Of a DNA stretch of 64,000 bases, positions 44,862-53,833 are shown one piece after another; the first letter of the stretch is position 1, and every line of letters starts with the position of its first letter. This DNA is from Candidatus Pantoea floridensis (GTDB taxonomy: Bacteria > Pseudomonadota > Gammaproteobacteria > Enterobacterales > Enterobacteriaceae). The stretch spans positions 2,666,001 through 2,730,000 of the forward strand of contig NZ_OCMY01000001.1 in NCBI RefSeq assembly GCF_900215435.1, given 5' to 3'. The position numbers and the translations under genes were made by a program. The notes below the pieces were generated by a model. The model worked only from the letters and a program-made list of their open reading frames with translations, ran no database searches and was not told the origin of the DNA.

Positions 44862-46649
44862 TTATCTCAGGATAACGTTCGAAGCCACGGCAACTTGATA
44901 GATGATTTGGGTAATGTCCTTGATTGACTGCAGGGTTTTGCTATCAACTTTCGGCATGACCAGAATCTGATCGCCCGGCATCACATCGCCTTTGCCCATA
45001 AACTCCATTAGCCCGTTGGCATGAATAACCGCAATACGTTGGTCATTGGCGCGCTCAGTAAAGCCACCTGCCCAGGCTACATAGTCATCGAGGCTGGCAT
45101 GTGGGTTAAAGACCACGGCCTGCGGCACCATAACTTCGCCACCCACCTGAATCAGGTCAGTTTTATACGGGATAACAATCTGATCGCCTTGCTCCAGCTG
45201 GATATTGGCAATCACACCTTTATCGGCGACCACCACTTTACCTAATGGCTGAACTTTGCGTGCTTTCTCCACAAACTTCATCACCAGTTCAGCTTCTTTG
45301 GCGCGAATAGAGGCTTCTCCATCCGAGCTGGCAGGAGCCGTAAATACGCTGCGTTCCAGGCGGTTCAGCGACTCATCCAGCATCTCTTTTTGCCGCGCCG
45401 CCACGCTTTTACGCATGACATAAATGGAGCCGTAATCTGCCAGGTTAGGATCAATCGGAATGTGATTTAGAAGGTCATGTAGTCGGGTTTCTCTGCGCAC
45501 GGTGAAGAAAGAAGGCCCCTGATAACTGCCCGAAACCTGCACATCGTAAACCTGGGCATGCATATCATCGTTAAACAGGACTTTGTCACCGTCGTTAAGC
45601 TGGATGTGAGCAAAATCTTTGTATGGAAGATATACCGAGAAAGGTCCGGAAGAGCGGGTACCAATAACACCCACGTGACTGACTTTTGCCAGAGGGAGCG
45701 CATAGTCGATGAGCTCCGAGCCCAGCGTGTCATTTTCCTTCAACTCAAAACGGAAGGGATTACGCACTTTCCCCGCGACATTGATCATCGGACCTTGCGG
45801 TTCCACGAGGATGACGTCCTGATCTTTCAGCGAAAGTTTAGGCATCTTACCTTGCTGCATAAACTCGTAGAGATCTATCTGGCGAATAACCCGGTTATGA
45901 CGGATGACTTTAATCTGACGATAGCTCCCACGATCGGGATCAATACCACCGGCGCGTTTCAGGTAATAAAGAACGCTGTCCGATGATTGTCCTGCATATT
46001 GCCCAGGACGGATCACTGGACCAGTAACAAATACGCTGACTGGGGTGGCTGTTAATAAATTGACGTAAACGCTAATATTATTGGTGAAAACATCGCTAAT
46101 ATGGCTACTGACCAAATTATTAACTTTGCTGGCCGCCACGTTCTGCACATTAATTGGGCCGACATCAGGAATGAAAATATTCCCCTGGTTATCAACCGTG
46201 ACGACATTGGAGAAGTTCACTGCGCCCCAAATCCATATATTCAGTTTATCTCCTGGCGCGATGAGATAATTGTCATTCAATCCGTCGCTGCGCTCGGTTT
46301 CATAACCACCGGCAAACAAGTTTGCACCATAAGGTGGCGGCAAGCCTGATTCAGATTGTGGCAGAAGTTTTCTTACGTCTGTTTCACCCGGTAATAGCAT
46401 GCCCTGACGGTTTTGCTGAGCAAACGTACCGGCTCCCGGTACAGCATTAGTCTGGCCACCCAACGTAGCCTGGCCGCCGAGCTGTGTACGCCCGCTGTCG
46501 GCTGCATTAGCGGGGGCATTCATGCCAAACGTGGGTACCTGATCCGACGTGTCGGCAGCGTGCGTTACAAAGGAGCTGCAAGCGGCGCACATTAGCAGCA
46601 GCAGGGCGGTTAATTGACGAAACTTGGTTTTTTTCACAACATTTATCAT
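44862..46649 (-). CDS. kpsD: KpsD-like polysaccharide export protein
   Basis: A periplasmic/outer-membrane protein of the outer membrane polysaccharide export (OPX) family that completes the export path. 595 aa, slightly longer than the roughly 560 aa of E. coli KpsD. A signal peptide is visible (LTALLLLMCAACSSFVTHAA). A Gln/Gly/Asn-rich spacer follows, then the polysaccharide-export domain with YLIAPGDKLNIWIWGAVNFS and VDNQGNIFIPDVGPI, then SLBB-type domains (VFVTGPVIRPGQYAG, VSGSYQGPSFFTVRRETRL, VGGEVMVPQAVVFNPHASL). Cleavage after THA is likelier than lipidation, because the Cys in CAAC lacks an upstream Leu at -3. It follows the small lipoprotein gene by 7 bases. Confidence 0.93.
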   Translation of the reverse strand: MINVVKKTKFRQLTALLLLMCAACSSFVTHAADTSDQVPTFGMNAPANAADSGRTQLGGQATLGGQTNAVPGAGTFAQQNRQGMLLPGETDVRKLLPQSESGLPPPYGANLFAGGYETERSDGLNDNYLIAPGDKLNIWIWGAVNFSNVVTVDNQGNIFIPDVGPINVQNVAASKVNNLVSSHISDVFTNNISVYVNLLTATPVSVFVTGPVIRPGQYAGQSSDSVLYYLKRAGGIDPDRGSYRQIKVIRHNRVIRQIDLYEFMQQGKMPKLSLKDQDVILVEPQGPMINVAGKVRNPFRFELKENDTLGSELIDYALPLAKVSHVGVIGTRSSGPFSVYLPYKDFAHIQLNDGDKVLFNDDMHAQVYDVQVSGSYQGPSFFTVRRETRLHDLLNHIPIDPNLADYGSIYVMRKSVAARQKEMLDESLNRLERSVFTAPASSDGEASIRAKEAELVMKFVEKARKVQPLGKVVVADKGVIANIQLEQGDQIVIPYKTDLIQVGGEVMVPQAVVFNPHASLDDYVAWAGGFTERANDQRIAVIHANGLMEFMGKGDVMPGDQILVMPKVDSKTLQSIKDITQIIYQVAVASNVILR

Positions 46650-46656
46650 CGATTTA

Positions 46657-47031
46657 TTACTCAGCGATCAGGTTTCTGACAGACGCCTGTTCCAGTTGTG
46701 GGATCAGATACCAGCGATCAGCGCTCTTACACGCGGTACGTTGGGACTGATTGCGGTTACTGTTGACTAACAACTCAACGCAATCCTGTCCGAGGGCGGA
46801 AACATAACGCTGGCCTAACGTAAAGGTGGCGCCATTGGCGCTCAGGGCAGCTCCCTGCGGCAGCGTATTCAGTGATTGCTGGAGATTTTCCGGCATAGCC
46901 TGGAGATGAGTGACATCGGACTTATTGACCAGCGGACGTGATGCATCGACCTGCTTGGGCGAATAGGCGCAGCCAGCAAGAGGCAGAGCGAGCAGCATCA
47001 CCATAAAGCGAATAGTTTTGTTCATTTGCAA
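46657..47031 (-). CDS. Small lipoprotein at the head of the capsule operon (124 aa)
   Basis: The first gene after the JUMPStart leader. A lipoprotein signal is clear: FMVMLLALPLAGC, with lipobox LAGC. The mature part is about 100 residues, including QGAALSANGATFTLGQRYVSALGQDCVELL and two later Cys that could pair. I do not recognise a named family. Position and coupling to kpsD (7-base gap) suggest an outer membrane partner, pilot or modulator of the KpsD channel, which is inference. An in-frame ATG two codons in is an alternative start. Confidence 0.8.
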   Translation of the reverse strand: MQMNKTIRFMVMLLALPLAGCAYSPKQVDASRPLVNKSDVTHLQAMPENLQQSLNTLPQGAALSANGATFTLGQRYVSALGQDCVELLVNSNRNQSQRTACKSADRWYLIPQLEQASVRNLIAE

Positions 47032-47266
47032 ATAGTTTCCATGTACTTAAAACCTGACGTGTAAATATTGAAAAACCAATGCGGCATGGCATGAACAAAA
47101 TATTCATGATGAGTAATGAAAAGAAGTAATTAACCGCATTTGAAAAAAGGCTTAGAAGAGAAAATGATAATCGACATCATGAGTAAAAAAGAGTGGGTGC
47201 ACATTAGCCTTATGCGCCTCGAATCATTTTTTAACTAAGCGCCCCCAATAGAGTGGGGTGGAAATT

Positions 47267-47308
47267 GGTACGCTACCGCCCCAGGCTTTACAGCTACCTG
47301 TGCACTGG
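47267..47308 (-). promoter_or_regulatory. JUMPStart element with ops site (RfaH recruitment)
   Basis: Read on the minus strand, the block contains CAGTGCACAGGTAGCTG, then AGCCTGGGGCGGTAGCGT. This matches the enterobacterial JUMPStart consensus, including the ops core GGCGGTAGCGT at 47270-47280. RfaH binds ops in paused RNA polymerase and allows long polysaccharide operons to be read through. It lies about 236 bases upstream of the capsule lipoprotein gene and downstream of a promoter-like block. It predicts RfaH-dependent expression of the minus-strand capsule genes. Confidence 0.93.
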
Positions 47309-47354
47309 AACATTTCAAGTTCATTAGATAAAGCTATTTTCTGAGATGGGCTCC

Positions 47355-47447
47355 ATGCTCAAAAAACAGCCGTATTATACGTGTCTTAAAATTATTGAAT
47401 TTGCGTAAGAGCTGACAGAGTTGTAAGCATTTCGGTAACTAGAGGAG
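47355..47447 (-). promoter_or_regulatory. Promoter-like block of the capsule operon
   Basis: A minus-strand TATAAT lies at 47374-47379, about 65 bases upstream of the JUMPStart element. It aligns without gaps to the block before rmlB (28915-29008). The conserved pieces sit around -10 and about 20-45 bases further upstream. A good -35 hexamer is lacking, so an activator may be needed. Confidence 0.6.
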
Positions 47448-47740
47448 CGCGTGCGGAAAAGGGATTTTAAGTAGAGAGGAGTAACTTGCTGAAATGAAGC
47501 TTGATTATTTAATCAGCATCTTCAGGAATTATCATTCGCGCGCCCGAAAATGCACGTTTATCGGCTAATTGAAGCTGCTAAATGAAAATACGTCTATAGT
47601 CCGGTTTAAGATGACGGATAATTAAATTAATTGAAATTATCTTGTCCATTATCAATATTTCTTAGTGGCTATTTTGTTAATCGGCGTTGCAAGCGTCGAT
47701 TGCAGGGCGAGGCAATCTTCGCGATAATCGCGCTTAACAC
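47448..47740. other. Non-coding stretch between capsule promoter and terminator
   Basis: No supported gene. A plus-strand frame from a TTG at 47631 runs through both the terminator and the ERIC element and has no ribosome-binding site. A short palindrome CGCGATAATCGCG lies near 47721-47733. Since a strong plus-strand terminator follows at 47741, an unidentified plus-strand transcript (small RNA or leader) may start here. Confidence 0.35.
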
Positions 47741-47783
47741 ATCCCTTCCTCGTCGGGCTAACGACGCGGAGGGGATTTTTTTC
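47741..47783 (+). terminator. Strong rho-independent terminator upstream of speB
   Basis: ATCCCTTCC.CGTCG and CGACG.GGAGGGGAT pair around GGCTAA with small mismatches, followed by seven Ts. No gene on the plus strand directly precedes it, so it ends an unannotated transcript or is left over from an earlier arrangement. It also shields speB from transcription from the left. Confidence 0.75.
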
Positions 47784-47786
47784 ATC

Positions 47787-47912
47787 TATATCCGCCATAC
47801 TTCATGCTGTAGGCGCGTTGGCTGCTCTCGTTCATCCCAATCACTTACCTAAGTAAGTTCATCGGGATTCGCTCGTTTGCCGCCGTCCTGCAACATGAAG
47901 TATTGAGGGTAT
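47787..47912. repeat. ERIC element upstream of speB
   Basis: A 126-bp imperfect palindrome. The central part reads CACTTACCTAAGTAAGTTCATCGGG-like sequence, matching the ERIC core known from CTTACNNAAGTAAG with flanking CCCA/GGGAT. The outer arms TATATCC..CATACTTCATG and CATGAAGTATTGAGGGTAT are inverted repeats of each other. Length fits the canonical 127 bp. It ends 33 bases before the speB ATG, so it is probably part of the speB leader or sits next to its promoter. Confidence 0.85.
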
Positions 47913-47945
47913 TAAACCTAGCCTTTATAAGGAAGAGGACGATTT

Positions 47946-48866
47946 ATGTATAACACCCTGGGCAATCAGTACGATAATTCCCTGGTTTCCAACGCCTTTG
48001 GTTTCATGCGTTTCCCGGTTAACTTCCAGCCTTACGACAGCGACGCCGAGTGGGTGATCACCGGTGTACCTTTCGATGCGGCAACATCAGGCCGTCCGGG
48101 CAGCCGTTTAGGACCCGGCGCCATCCGTCAGATCTCCACCAACCTGGCATGGGAAGGCTGCCGCTGGCCGTGGGATTTCGATTTGCGTCAGCGTCTGAAT
48201 GTCGTCGATTGCGGCGATCTGGTTTATGCCTTCGGCGATTCGCAGGATCTGTCAGATAAACTGCAGGCGCACGCTGAGAAGCTGCTGGCGAACGGCAAGC
48301 GCATGCTGACCTTCGGTGGTGATCATTACGTGACGCTGCCGCTGCTGCGCGCGCACGCTAAGCACTTTGGCAAAATGGCGCTGGTGCACTTTGATGCGCA
48401 TACCGATACCTATTCCAACGGTCCAACCTTCGATCACGGCACTATGTTCTTCACCGCGCCGAAAGAGGGCCTGATCGATCCACAGCACTCTGTGCAAATT
48501 GGTATCCGTACTGAGTTCGATAAGAGCCTCGGTTTTAACGTGCTGGATGCGGCGCAGGTCAACGATCGCAGCGTTGACGATATTCTGGCGGAAGTGAAGC
48601 GCACCGTTGGCGATCTGCCGGTGTATCTGACTTTTGATATCGATTGCCTCGATCCTGCACACGCGCCGGGCACCGGTACGCCAGTGATTGGCGGCCTGAC
48701 CAGCGACAAAGCTACCAAGCTGATTCGTGGTTTGCAGGGCATGAATATTGTCGGTATGGATCTGGTGGAAGTGGCGCCGGGCTACGATCACGCGGATCTG
48801 ACTTCGCTGGCGGCGGCGACGTTGGCACTCGATATGCTGCACGTACAGGCGGCGAATAAAGGTTAA
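47946..48866 (+). CDS. speB: Agmatinase
   Basis: Hydrolyses agmatine to putrescine and urea in polyamine synthesis. 306 aa, the same length class as E. coli SpeB, with near-identical landmarks. The manganese-binding motifs are [21 protein letters not shown] and [16 protein letters not shown]. Ribosome-binding site GGAAGAGG lies 8-15 bases upstream of the ATG. speA is not adjacent here; the capsule locus and an ERIC element lie upstream instead. Confidence 0.97.
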   Translation: MYNTLGNQYDNSLVSNAFGFMRFPVNFQPYDSDAEWVITGVPFDAATSGRPGSRLGPGAIRQISTNLAWEGCRWPWDFDLRQRLNVVDCGDLVYAFGDSQDLSDKLQAHAEKLLANGKRMLTFGGDHYVTLPLLRAHAKHFGKMALVHFDAHTDTYSNGPTFDHGTMFFTAPKEGLIDPQHSVQIGIRTEFDKSLGFNVLDAAQVNDRSVDDILAEVKRTVGDLPVYLTFDIDCLDPAHAPGTGTPVIGGLTSDKATKLIRGLQGMNIVGMDLVEVAPGYDHADLTSLAAATLALDMLHVQAANKG

Positions 48867-48920
48867 TCCTTGCGCTTGCGGCTACACTTACTGGCAGTCA
48901 ATTAATCTGCGGAGGCAACG

Positions 48921-49325
48921 ATGGGCTTACTTGATGATTTAGTTGGATCGCTGAGAAATAACAACGGAAGCGGGCAGGGCAATCAGCTCCAGCAGCTTAT
49001 GGCTATCTGGAACTGGGTGCAGGAGCAGGGCGGCGTTGAAGTGTTGCTGCAAAAGTTCCAGCAGGGCGGCCTGGGGCAGGTGCTGAATACCTGGATTGGC
49101 AGCGGTAACAATCAACCGGTTAATAGCGGCGAGATTCAAAATGCGCTCGGCCAGGATCAGTTGCAGTCGCTGGCGGATAAGCTGGGTACCGATGTGAATG
49201 GTGCATCCGGCACGCTGGCGGCGCTGCTGCCGCAGGTAATTGATAAGCTGTCGCCGCAGGGACACATCGATACGTCCAGTACGCAGGATTTGGGCGCGAT
49301 GGTGGACGGCTTGTTTAAGCGCTGA
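48921..49325 (+). CDS. YidB-family (DUF937) protein, 134 aa
   Basis: A small soluble protein of the YidB/DUF937 family, of unknown function. It starts MGLLDDLVGSL, has LMAIWNWVQEQGGVEVLLQKFQQGGLG in the middle, and VIDKLSPQGHI followed by LGAMVDGLFKR at the end, as is typical. GGAGG precedes the ATG at 7 bases. It stands alone between speB and a terminator, so it may be cotranscribed with speB. I give no symbol because the chromosomal position differs from E. coli yidB. Confidence 0.88.
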   Translation: MGLLDDLVGSLRNNNGSGQGNQLQQLMAIWNWVQEQGGVEVLLQKFQQGGLGQVLNTWIGSGNNQPVNSGEIQNALGQDQLQSLADKLGTDVNGASGTLAALLPQVIDKLSPQGHIDTSSTQDLGAMVDGLFKR

Positions 49326-49334
49326 GTTTTGCCT

Positions 49335-49354
49335 GGTTGGCATGAATGCCAACC
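49335..49354. repeat. GGTTGGCA...TGCCAACC intergenic palindrome
   Basis: An 8-bp stem with loop TGAA, followed by CTACG. It belongs to the same general class as the GGTCGCC palindromes elsewhere in this window (centre CAT.AATG, flanking GG..CC) and lies between a stop codon and a true terminator. Confidence 0.5.
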
Positions 49355-49363
49355 CTACGTGTT

Positions 49364-49392
49364 AAGGAGCGCTTTGATGCGCTCCTTTTTTA
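49364..49392. terminator. Terminator between the yidB-like gene and loiP
   Basis: AAGGAGCGC and GCGCTCCTT pair perfectly around TTTGAT, followed by further Ts. The arm A/T ends allow use in both directions for the convergent genes. Confidence 0.85.
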
Positions 49393-49398
49393 TGCACA

Positions 49399-50151
49399 TT
49401 ACTTACCCGATGCAATCCGGTCACGAATATGTTGCGCGCGGGCTGCAGAATCAGGATGCGAATCAAACATTGTGCTCTGATGACCCTGTTCCAGCTTCGA
49501 CAGTTTCTCAAAACTGGTTGCTAAGCCGAGTGGATTAATGCCACGCTTTTTCAGCAAATCGTAAGAGTAATCATCAGCTTGAGACTCCTGGGTTTGCGAG
49601 AATTGTGCATTCACTAATTTCTCACCCATTTCACCCAGTTCCGACTGCGATAGCGAGCCAATCACGCCGCCAACCGATGCCGCCGCGCTGCGCGTTGCCG
49701 TGGTGGTGAGCGCAACCTGCATCGCTTTGCGCGTATGGCCAAGCGCCACGTGGCCCATTTCATGGCCGAGTACGCCTTCCACTTCGTTGTCGGTCATCAT
49801 ATCCATCAACCCGCTGTAGACGCGGATGCAACCGTTCGCCATCGCCCAGGCATTGACGTCTTTGGTGAGGTACACCTTGTAGTTGGCCGGCACGCCGTTG
49901 ATGTTGTCGCCCAGCGCGGCAGCGATTTTGTTCAGTCGCTGCTGATATTCACTGTTAGCGGGGGCCAGTTGGTTGTCTTTATCCATCTGCGCACAGGATT
50001 GATCGCTTAACGCCTTCACCTGTGAATCGTTCAACGTATAGGCCTGATAGGCCTGTGCGCCAGATTGCAGCAGCGCGTTGTTATCGAATCCCTGGCAACC
50101 GCTTAATAGCGAAGCCATGCCCAGAGCGAGAACGGTGGCTCTCATTTTCAT
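49399..50151 (-). CDS. loiP: M48-family metalloprotease lipoprotein LoiP
   Basis: An outer membrane lipoprotein zinc protease involved in envelope quality control. The zinc motif HEMGH is in VEGVLGHEMGHVALGH, with the third ligand Glu in SQADDYSYDLL or the nearby helix. The lipobox is LLSGC after a short signal (MKMRATVLALGMASLLSGC). The frame is open to 50187, but the ATG at 50151 has AAGGA upstream and matches the E. coli start, giving 250 aa. It is divergent from tktA, as in E. coli. Confidence 0.95.
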   Translation of the reverse strand: MKMRATVLALGMASLLSGCQGFDNNALLQSGAQAYQAYTLNDSQVKALSDQSCAQMDKDNQLAPANSEYQQRLNKIAAALGDNINGVPANYKVYLTKDVNAWAMANGCIRVYSGLMDMMTDNEVEGVLGHEMGHVALGHTRKAMQVALTTTATRSAAASVGGVIGSLSQSELGEMGEKLVNAQFSQTQESQADDYSYDLLKKRGINPLGLATSFEKLSKLEQGHQSTMFDSHPDSAARAQHIRDRIASGK

Positions 50152-50424
50152 ATCATCATCCTTTGAGTAACAAGGTAAAGAAAACAAACACCTGAAACAG
50201 ACACAGGCGTTTAAACGCTTTGGTTATAGCTCGCAAGTTGTTCACTTGCTAGCAGACAAGGCTGGAAATGCAACCGAATCGCCGTGATTTAGCACCCCGA
50301 TGCATGTACTTTTGCCCTGATTTTCATGTACATTGATGTGCGACTTTTTTCTCGCTTCGCCTTATAACTGATTAATTACAATAAGTTAAGCGTGGCGGAG
50401 CATTAATCCGACCTGGAGTAGAAG

Positions 50425-52416
50425 ATGCCCTCTCGTAAAGAGCTTGCCAACGCCATTCGCGCGTTAAGTATGGATGCAGTACAGAAAGCCAATTCGGGAC
50501 ATCCGGGTGCCCCAATGGGCATGGCGGACATCGCCGAAGTGCTGTGGCGTGACTTCCTGAACCATAACCCTACTAACCCGCTGTGGGCAGATCGCGACCG
50601 CTTCGTGCTGTCTAACGGTCACGGCTCAATGCTGATTTACAGCCTGCTGCATCTCACTGGCTACAACCTGCCAATGAGCGAACTGCAGAACTTCCGTCAG
50701 CTGCATTCTAAAACTCCAGGTCATCCGGAATACGGCTACACCGCTGGCGTGGAAACCACCACCGGCCCGCTGGGTCAGGGCATTGCAAACGCAGTCGGTT
50801 TTGCCATTGCCGAGCGCACGCTGGCGGCACAGTTCAACCGTCCCGGTCATGACATCGTAGACCATAACACCTACGTGTTTATGGGCGACGGCTGCATGAT
50901 GGAAGGCATTTCTCACGAAGTGTGCTCCATCGCCGGTACCCTGAAGCTGGGCAAACTGGTTGCCTTCTATGATGACAACGGCATCTCTATCGACGGCCAC
51001 GTGGATGGCTGGTTCACGGACGACACCGCGAAACGCTTCGAAGCCTACGGCTGGCACGTAGTGCGCGGCGTGGACGGTCACGACGCTGACGCGATTAAGA
51101 AAGCGGTGGAAGAAGCCAAAGCGGTTTCCGATAAACCTTCGCTGCTGATGTGCAAAACCGTGATCGGCTTCGGTTCGCCGAACAAAGCCGGCACGCACGA
51201 CTCGCACGGCGCGCCGCTGGGTGCCGATGAAATCGCGCTGACCCGCAAGCAGCTGGGCTGGAACCACGGTCCGTTCGAAATCCCTTCAGACATTTACGCG
51301 CAGTGGGATGCTAAAGAAGCCGGCCAGGCGAAAGAGTCTGCGTGGGATAAGAAGTTTGCTGCCTACGCTGCCGCGCATCCGGAGCTGGCTGCTGAGTTCA
51401 AGCGTCGCGTGAACAACGAATTGCCAGCTAACTGGGCCAGCGAGTCGCAGAAATTCATTGAGCAGCTGCAGGCCAACCCGGCGAAAATCGCCAGCCGTAA
51501 AGCCTCGCAGAATGCCATTGAAGCATTTGGTAAAATCCTGCCGGAATACCTGGGCGGCTCCGCTGACCTGGCGCCAAGCAACCTCACCATGTGGTCGGGT
51601 TCTAAGCCGATCAATGAAGACGCGGCGGGCAACTATATTCACTACGGCGTGCGCGAATTCGGTATGACCGCTATCGCCAACGGTATTGCGCTGCACGGCG
51701 GCTTCCTGCCGTACACCGCCACCTTCCTGATGTTCGTTGAGTACGCGCGTAACGCCGCACGTATGGCCGCGCTGATGAAAATCCGTCAGATCATGGTCTA
51801 CACGCATGACTCGATTGGCCTGGGCGAAGATGGCCCTACGCACCAGCCGGTTGAGCAGATGGCCAGCCTGCGCGTGACGCCAAACATGAGCCTGTGGCGC
51901 CCGTGCGACCAGGTTGAATCTGCAGTGGCGTGGAAGTACGCCATCGAGCGCGTTGACGGTCCATCGGCGCTGATCTTCTCGCGTCAGAACCTGGCACAGC
52001 AGGATCGCAGCGCTGAGCAGCTGGCTAATGTGGCGCGCGGCGGTTACGTGCTGAAAGACAGCCAGGGAACGCCTGAGCTGATCCTGATCGCTACCGGTTC
52101 CGAAGTGGAGCTGGCGGTGGCGGCGTATGAGCAGCTGACGGCCGAAGGCCGTAAGGTGCGCGTGGTCTCTATGCCGTCTACCGACGTCTTCGATAAGCAG
52201 GATGCGGCGTACCGTGAATCCGTGCTGCCGAAAGCCGTTGCCGCACGCGTGGCAATCGAAGCGGGCATCGCCGATTACTGGTTCAAATACACCGGCCTGA
52301 ACGGCGCAATCGTCGGTATGACCACCTTCGGTGAGTCAGCGCCGGCGGATCAGCTGTTCAAAGAGTTTGGCTTCACCGTTGAGAACGTAGTTAAGACGGC
52401 GAAATCGATTCTGTAA
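50425..52416 (+). CDS. tktA: Transketolase
   Basis: A thiamine-diphosphate-dependent transfer of two-carbon ketol units in the pentose phosphate pathway. 663 aa, full length. It has the catalytic His region [12 protein letters not shown], the ThDP motif [25 protein letters not shown] ending in DDN, and [19 protein letters not shown] in the Pyr domain. GGAG precedes the ATG. The 237-bp region shared with the divergent loiP holds its promoter. It also supplies erythrose-4-phosphate for Epd, encoded next door. Confidence 0.97.
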   Translation: MPSRKELANAIRALSMDAVQKANSGHPGAPMGMADIAEVLWRDFLNHNPTNPLWADRDRFVLSNGHGSMLIYSLLHLTGYNLPMSELQNFRQLHSKTPGHPEYGYTAGVETTTGPLGQGIANAVGFAIAERTLAAQFNRPGHDIVDHNTYVFMGDGCMMEGISHEVCSIAGTLKLGKLVAFYDDNGISIDGHVDGWFTDDTAKRFEAYGWHVVRGVDGHDADAIKKAVEEAKAVSDKPSLLMCKTVIGFGSPNKAGTHDSHGAPLGADEIALTRKQLGWNHGPFEIPSDIYAQWDAKEAGQAKESAWDKKFAAYAAAHPELAAEFKRRVNNELPANWASESQKFIEQLQANPAKIASRKASQNAIEAFGKILPEYLGGSADLAPSNLTMWSGSKPINEDAAGNYIHYGVREFGMTAIANGIALHGGFLPYTATFLMFVEYARNAARMAALMKIRQIMVYTHDSIGLGEDGPTHQPVEQMASLRVTPNMSLWRPCDQVESAVAWKYAIERVDGPSALIFSRQNLAQQDRSAEQLANVARGGYVLKDSQGTPELILIATGSEVELAVAAYEQLTAEGRKVRVVSMPSTDVFDKQDAAYRESVLPKAVAARVAIEAGIADYWFKYTGLNGAIVGMTTFGESAPADQLFKEFGFTVENVVKTAKSIL

Positions 52417-52432
52417 TTTTGCGTAATAAATT

Positions 52433-52480
52433 GCGCCGCTACCGGTTATGCACCGCCTGTAGCGGCGCGATTCATCGCGC
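52433..52480. repeat. Compound palindromic repeat after tktA
   Basis: A 10-bp stem GCGCCGCTAC/GTAGCGGCGC with an inner CGG/CCG stem runs straight into a second palindrome GCGCGAT-TC-ATCGCGC. It looks like a mosaic extragenic repeat of the kind spread through Pantoea/Enterobacter intergenic regions. No T-run follows. It may protect the tktA mRNA end or act as a weak terminator. Confidence 0.6.
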
Positions 52481-52509
52481 GCATCTGTACCACATCTCCT
52501 ACCTCTAAC

Positions 52510-52523
52510 CTGAAACGGTTCAA
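52510..52523. promoter_or_regulatory. Cra (FruR)-like operator 1 upstream of epd
   Basis: The half-palindrome CTGAAACGGTTCAA matches the Cra consensus (GCTGAA.CG.TTCAGC) in its core. It sits about 240 bases before epd. Cra control of epd-pgk is known in E. coli, which raises the likelihood. Confidence 0.6.
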
Positions 52524-52558
52524 TTATTCCTGCAGTAATAATTTTTTCATGCAAAATT

Positions 52559-52574
52559 TGTGACGTAGATCCAA
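52559..52574. promoter_or_regulatory. Possible CRP half-site upstream of epd
   Basis: TGTGACGTAGATC carries one good CRP half (TGTGA) and the right spacing, but the second half is poor (TCCAAT). CRP regulates the E. coli epd-pgk operon, so a weak site here is plausible but not demonstrated. Confidence 0.3.
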
Positions 52575-52632
52575 TATTCTGCCACTCAATTGATCGCAAT
52601 CATTCCCGTTATTCCTCTGTTGCATTACTCTA

Positions 52633-52647
52633 GCTGAACCGTTTCAG
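52633..52647. promoter_or_regulatory. Cra (FruR)-like operator 2 upstream of epd
   Basis: GCTGAACCGTTTCAG is a near-perfect Cra consensus palindrome, 116 bases before the epd start and about 120 bases from operator 1. The pair brackets the likely promoter region. Confidence 0.75.
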
Positions 52648-52762
52648 TCGTGAGCGAGTTTCTACATTTTGCCTCTGCTGACAGACAATAATTCCCTGTA
52701 CAAAACGGTGTGAAACGCTCAGGCTAATCGGCACGTTTTTTCGGGTGTTGTTGAAGGTAGAG

Positions 52763-53782
52763 ATGACCGTTCGCGTAGCAATAAATGGTTTTGGTCGTAT
52801 CGGGCGTAACGTGTTGCGCGCTCTGTATGAAACCGGCCGCCGGGCTGAAATCACCGTGGTCGCCATTAACGAACTGGCGGACGCCGCCGGCATGGCGCAT
52901 CTGCTGAAGTACGATACCAGCCATGGACGTTTTGCCTTTGATGTGCGCCAGGAGCGCGACCAACTGTTTGTTGGCGAGGACACCATCCGCATCCTGCATC
53001 AGGCCGAAATAGAGGTGCTGCCGTGGCGAGAATTGAATGTGGATATCGTGCTGGATTGCACCGGCGTTTACGGTAGCCGCGCCGATGGCGAGGCACATTT
53101 GCTGGCGGGCGCGAAGAAAGTGTTGTTCTCGCATCCTGGCGGTAACGATCTTGATGCCACCGTGGTGTTCGGTGTAAACGAACAAGCTCTTAAACAAACT
53201 GACCGCATCGTCTCCAACGCATCCTGTACCACCAACTGTATTATTCCGGTGATCAAATTGTTGGATGACGCGTTTGGCATTGAGTCGGGCACCGTAACCA
53301 CCATTCACTCAGCGATGCACGATCAGCAGGTGATTGACGCCTATCACAGCGATCTGCGCCGTACCCGCGCCGCCAGTCAATCGATCATTCCGGTGGATAC
53401 GCGTCTTGCTGCTGGCATTACCCGTATTTTTCCGAAATTTAACGATCGCTTCGAGGCTATTGCGGTGCGCGTACCCACCATCAACGTGACAGCCATTGAT
53501 TTAAGCGTGTCTGTGCGCGAGGCGGTGAAGGCGTGTGAGGTCAACGCGTTGCTGCAAAACGCGTCAGAAGGGGCGTTTCGTGGTATAGTTGACTATACGG
53601 AATTACCGTTAGTCTCAGTAGATTTTAACCATGATCCGCACAGTGCCATCGTTGATGGCACGCAAACGCGGGTTAGTGGTCATCACCTTATCAAAACGCT
53701 GGTTTGGTGTGACAACGAGTGGGGCTTTGCTAACCGCATGATCGACACGACGTTAGCAATGGCCGCAAGCGGTTTCAGGTAA
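52763..53782 (+). CDS. epd: D-erythrose-4-phosphate dehydrogenase
   Basis: Oxidises erythrose-4-phosphate to 4-phosphoerythronate for pyridoxal phosphate synthesis; a GAPDH paralogue. The NAD motif [17 protein letters not shown] starts right after the ATG. The catalytic Cys is near residue 155 in [10 protein letters not shown], followed by [16 protein letters not shown]. The frame is open to an ATG at 52745, but 52763 has GAAGGTAGAG directly upstream and matches the E. coli start (MTVRVAING), giving 339 aa. It is first in epd-pgk-fbaA, 51 bases before pgk. Confidence 0.96.
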   Translation: MTVRVAINGFGRIGRNVLRALYETGRRAEITVVAINELADAAGMAHLLKYDTSHGRFAFDVRQERDQLFVGEDTIRILHQAEIEVLPWRELNVDIVLDCTGVYGSRADGEAHLLAGAKKVLFSHPGGNDLDATVVFGVNEQALKQTDRIVSNASCTTNCIIPVIKLLDDAFGIESGTVTTIHSAMHDQQVIDAYHSDLRRTRAASQSIIPVDTRLAAGITRIFPKFNDRFEAIAVRVPTINVTAIDLSVSVREAVKACEVNALLQNASEGAFRGIVDYTELPLVSVDFNHDPHSAIVDGTQTRVSGHHLIKTLVWCDNEWGFANRMIDTTLAMAASGFR

Positions 53783-53833
53783 GACGCGGACTGCGTCTGG
53801 CAAAACTTATGAGAATCAACGAGAGGGTTCACC

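Noticed and set aside
46560..46649. KpsD as a lipoprotein (CAAC in its signal region)
   Set aside because: The residue at -3 is Cys rather than Leu/Val/Ile, and a normal signal peptidase I site THA follows.
47631..47852. 73-codon plus-strand ORF considered as a leader peptide for an attenuator
   Set aside because: It starts at TTG without a ribosome-binding site, runs through the terminator stem and the ERIC element, and shows no run of regulatory codons.
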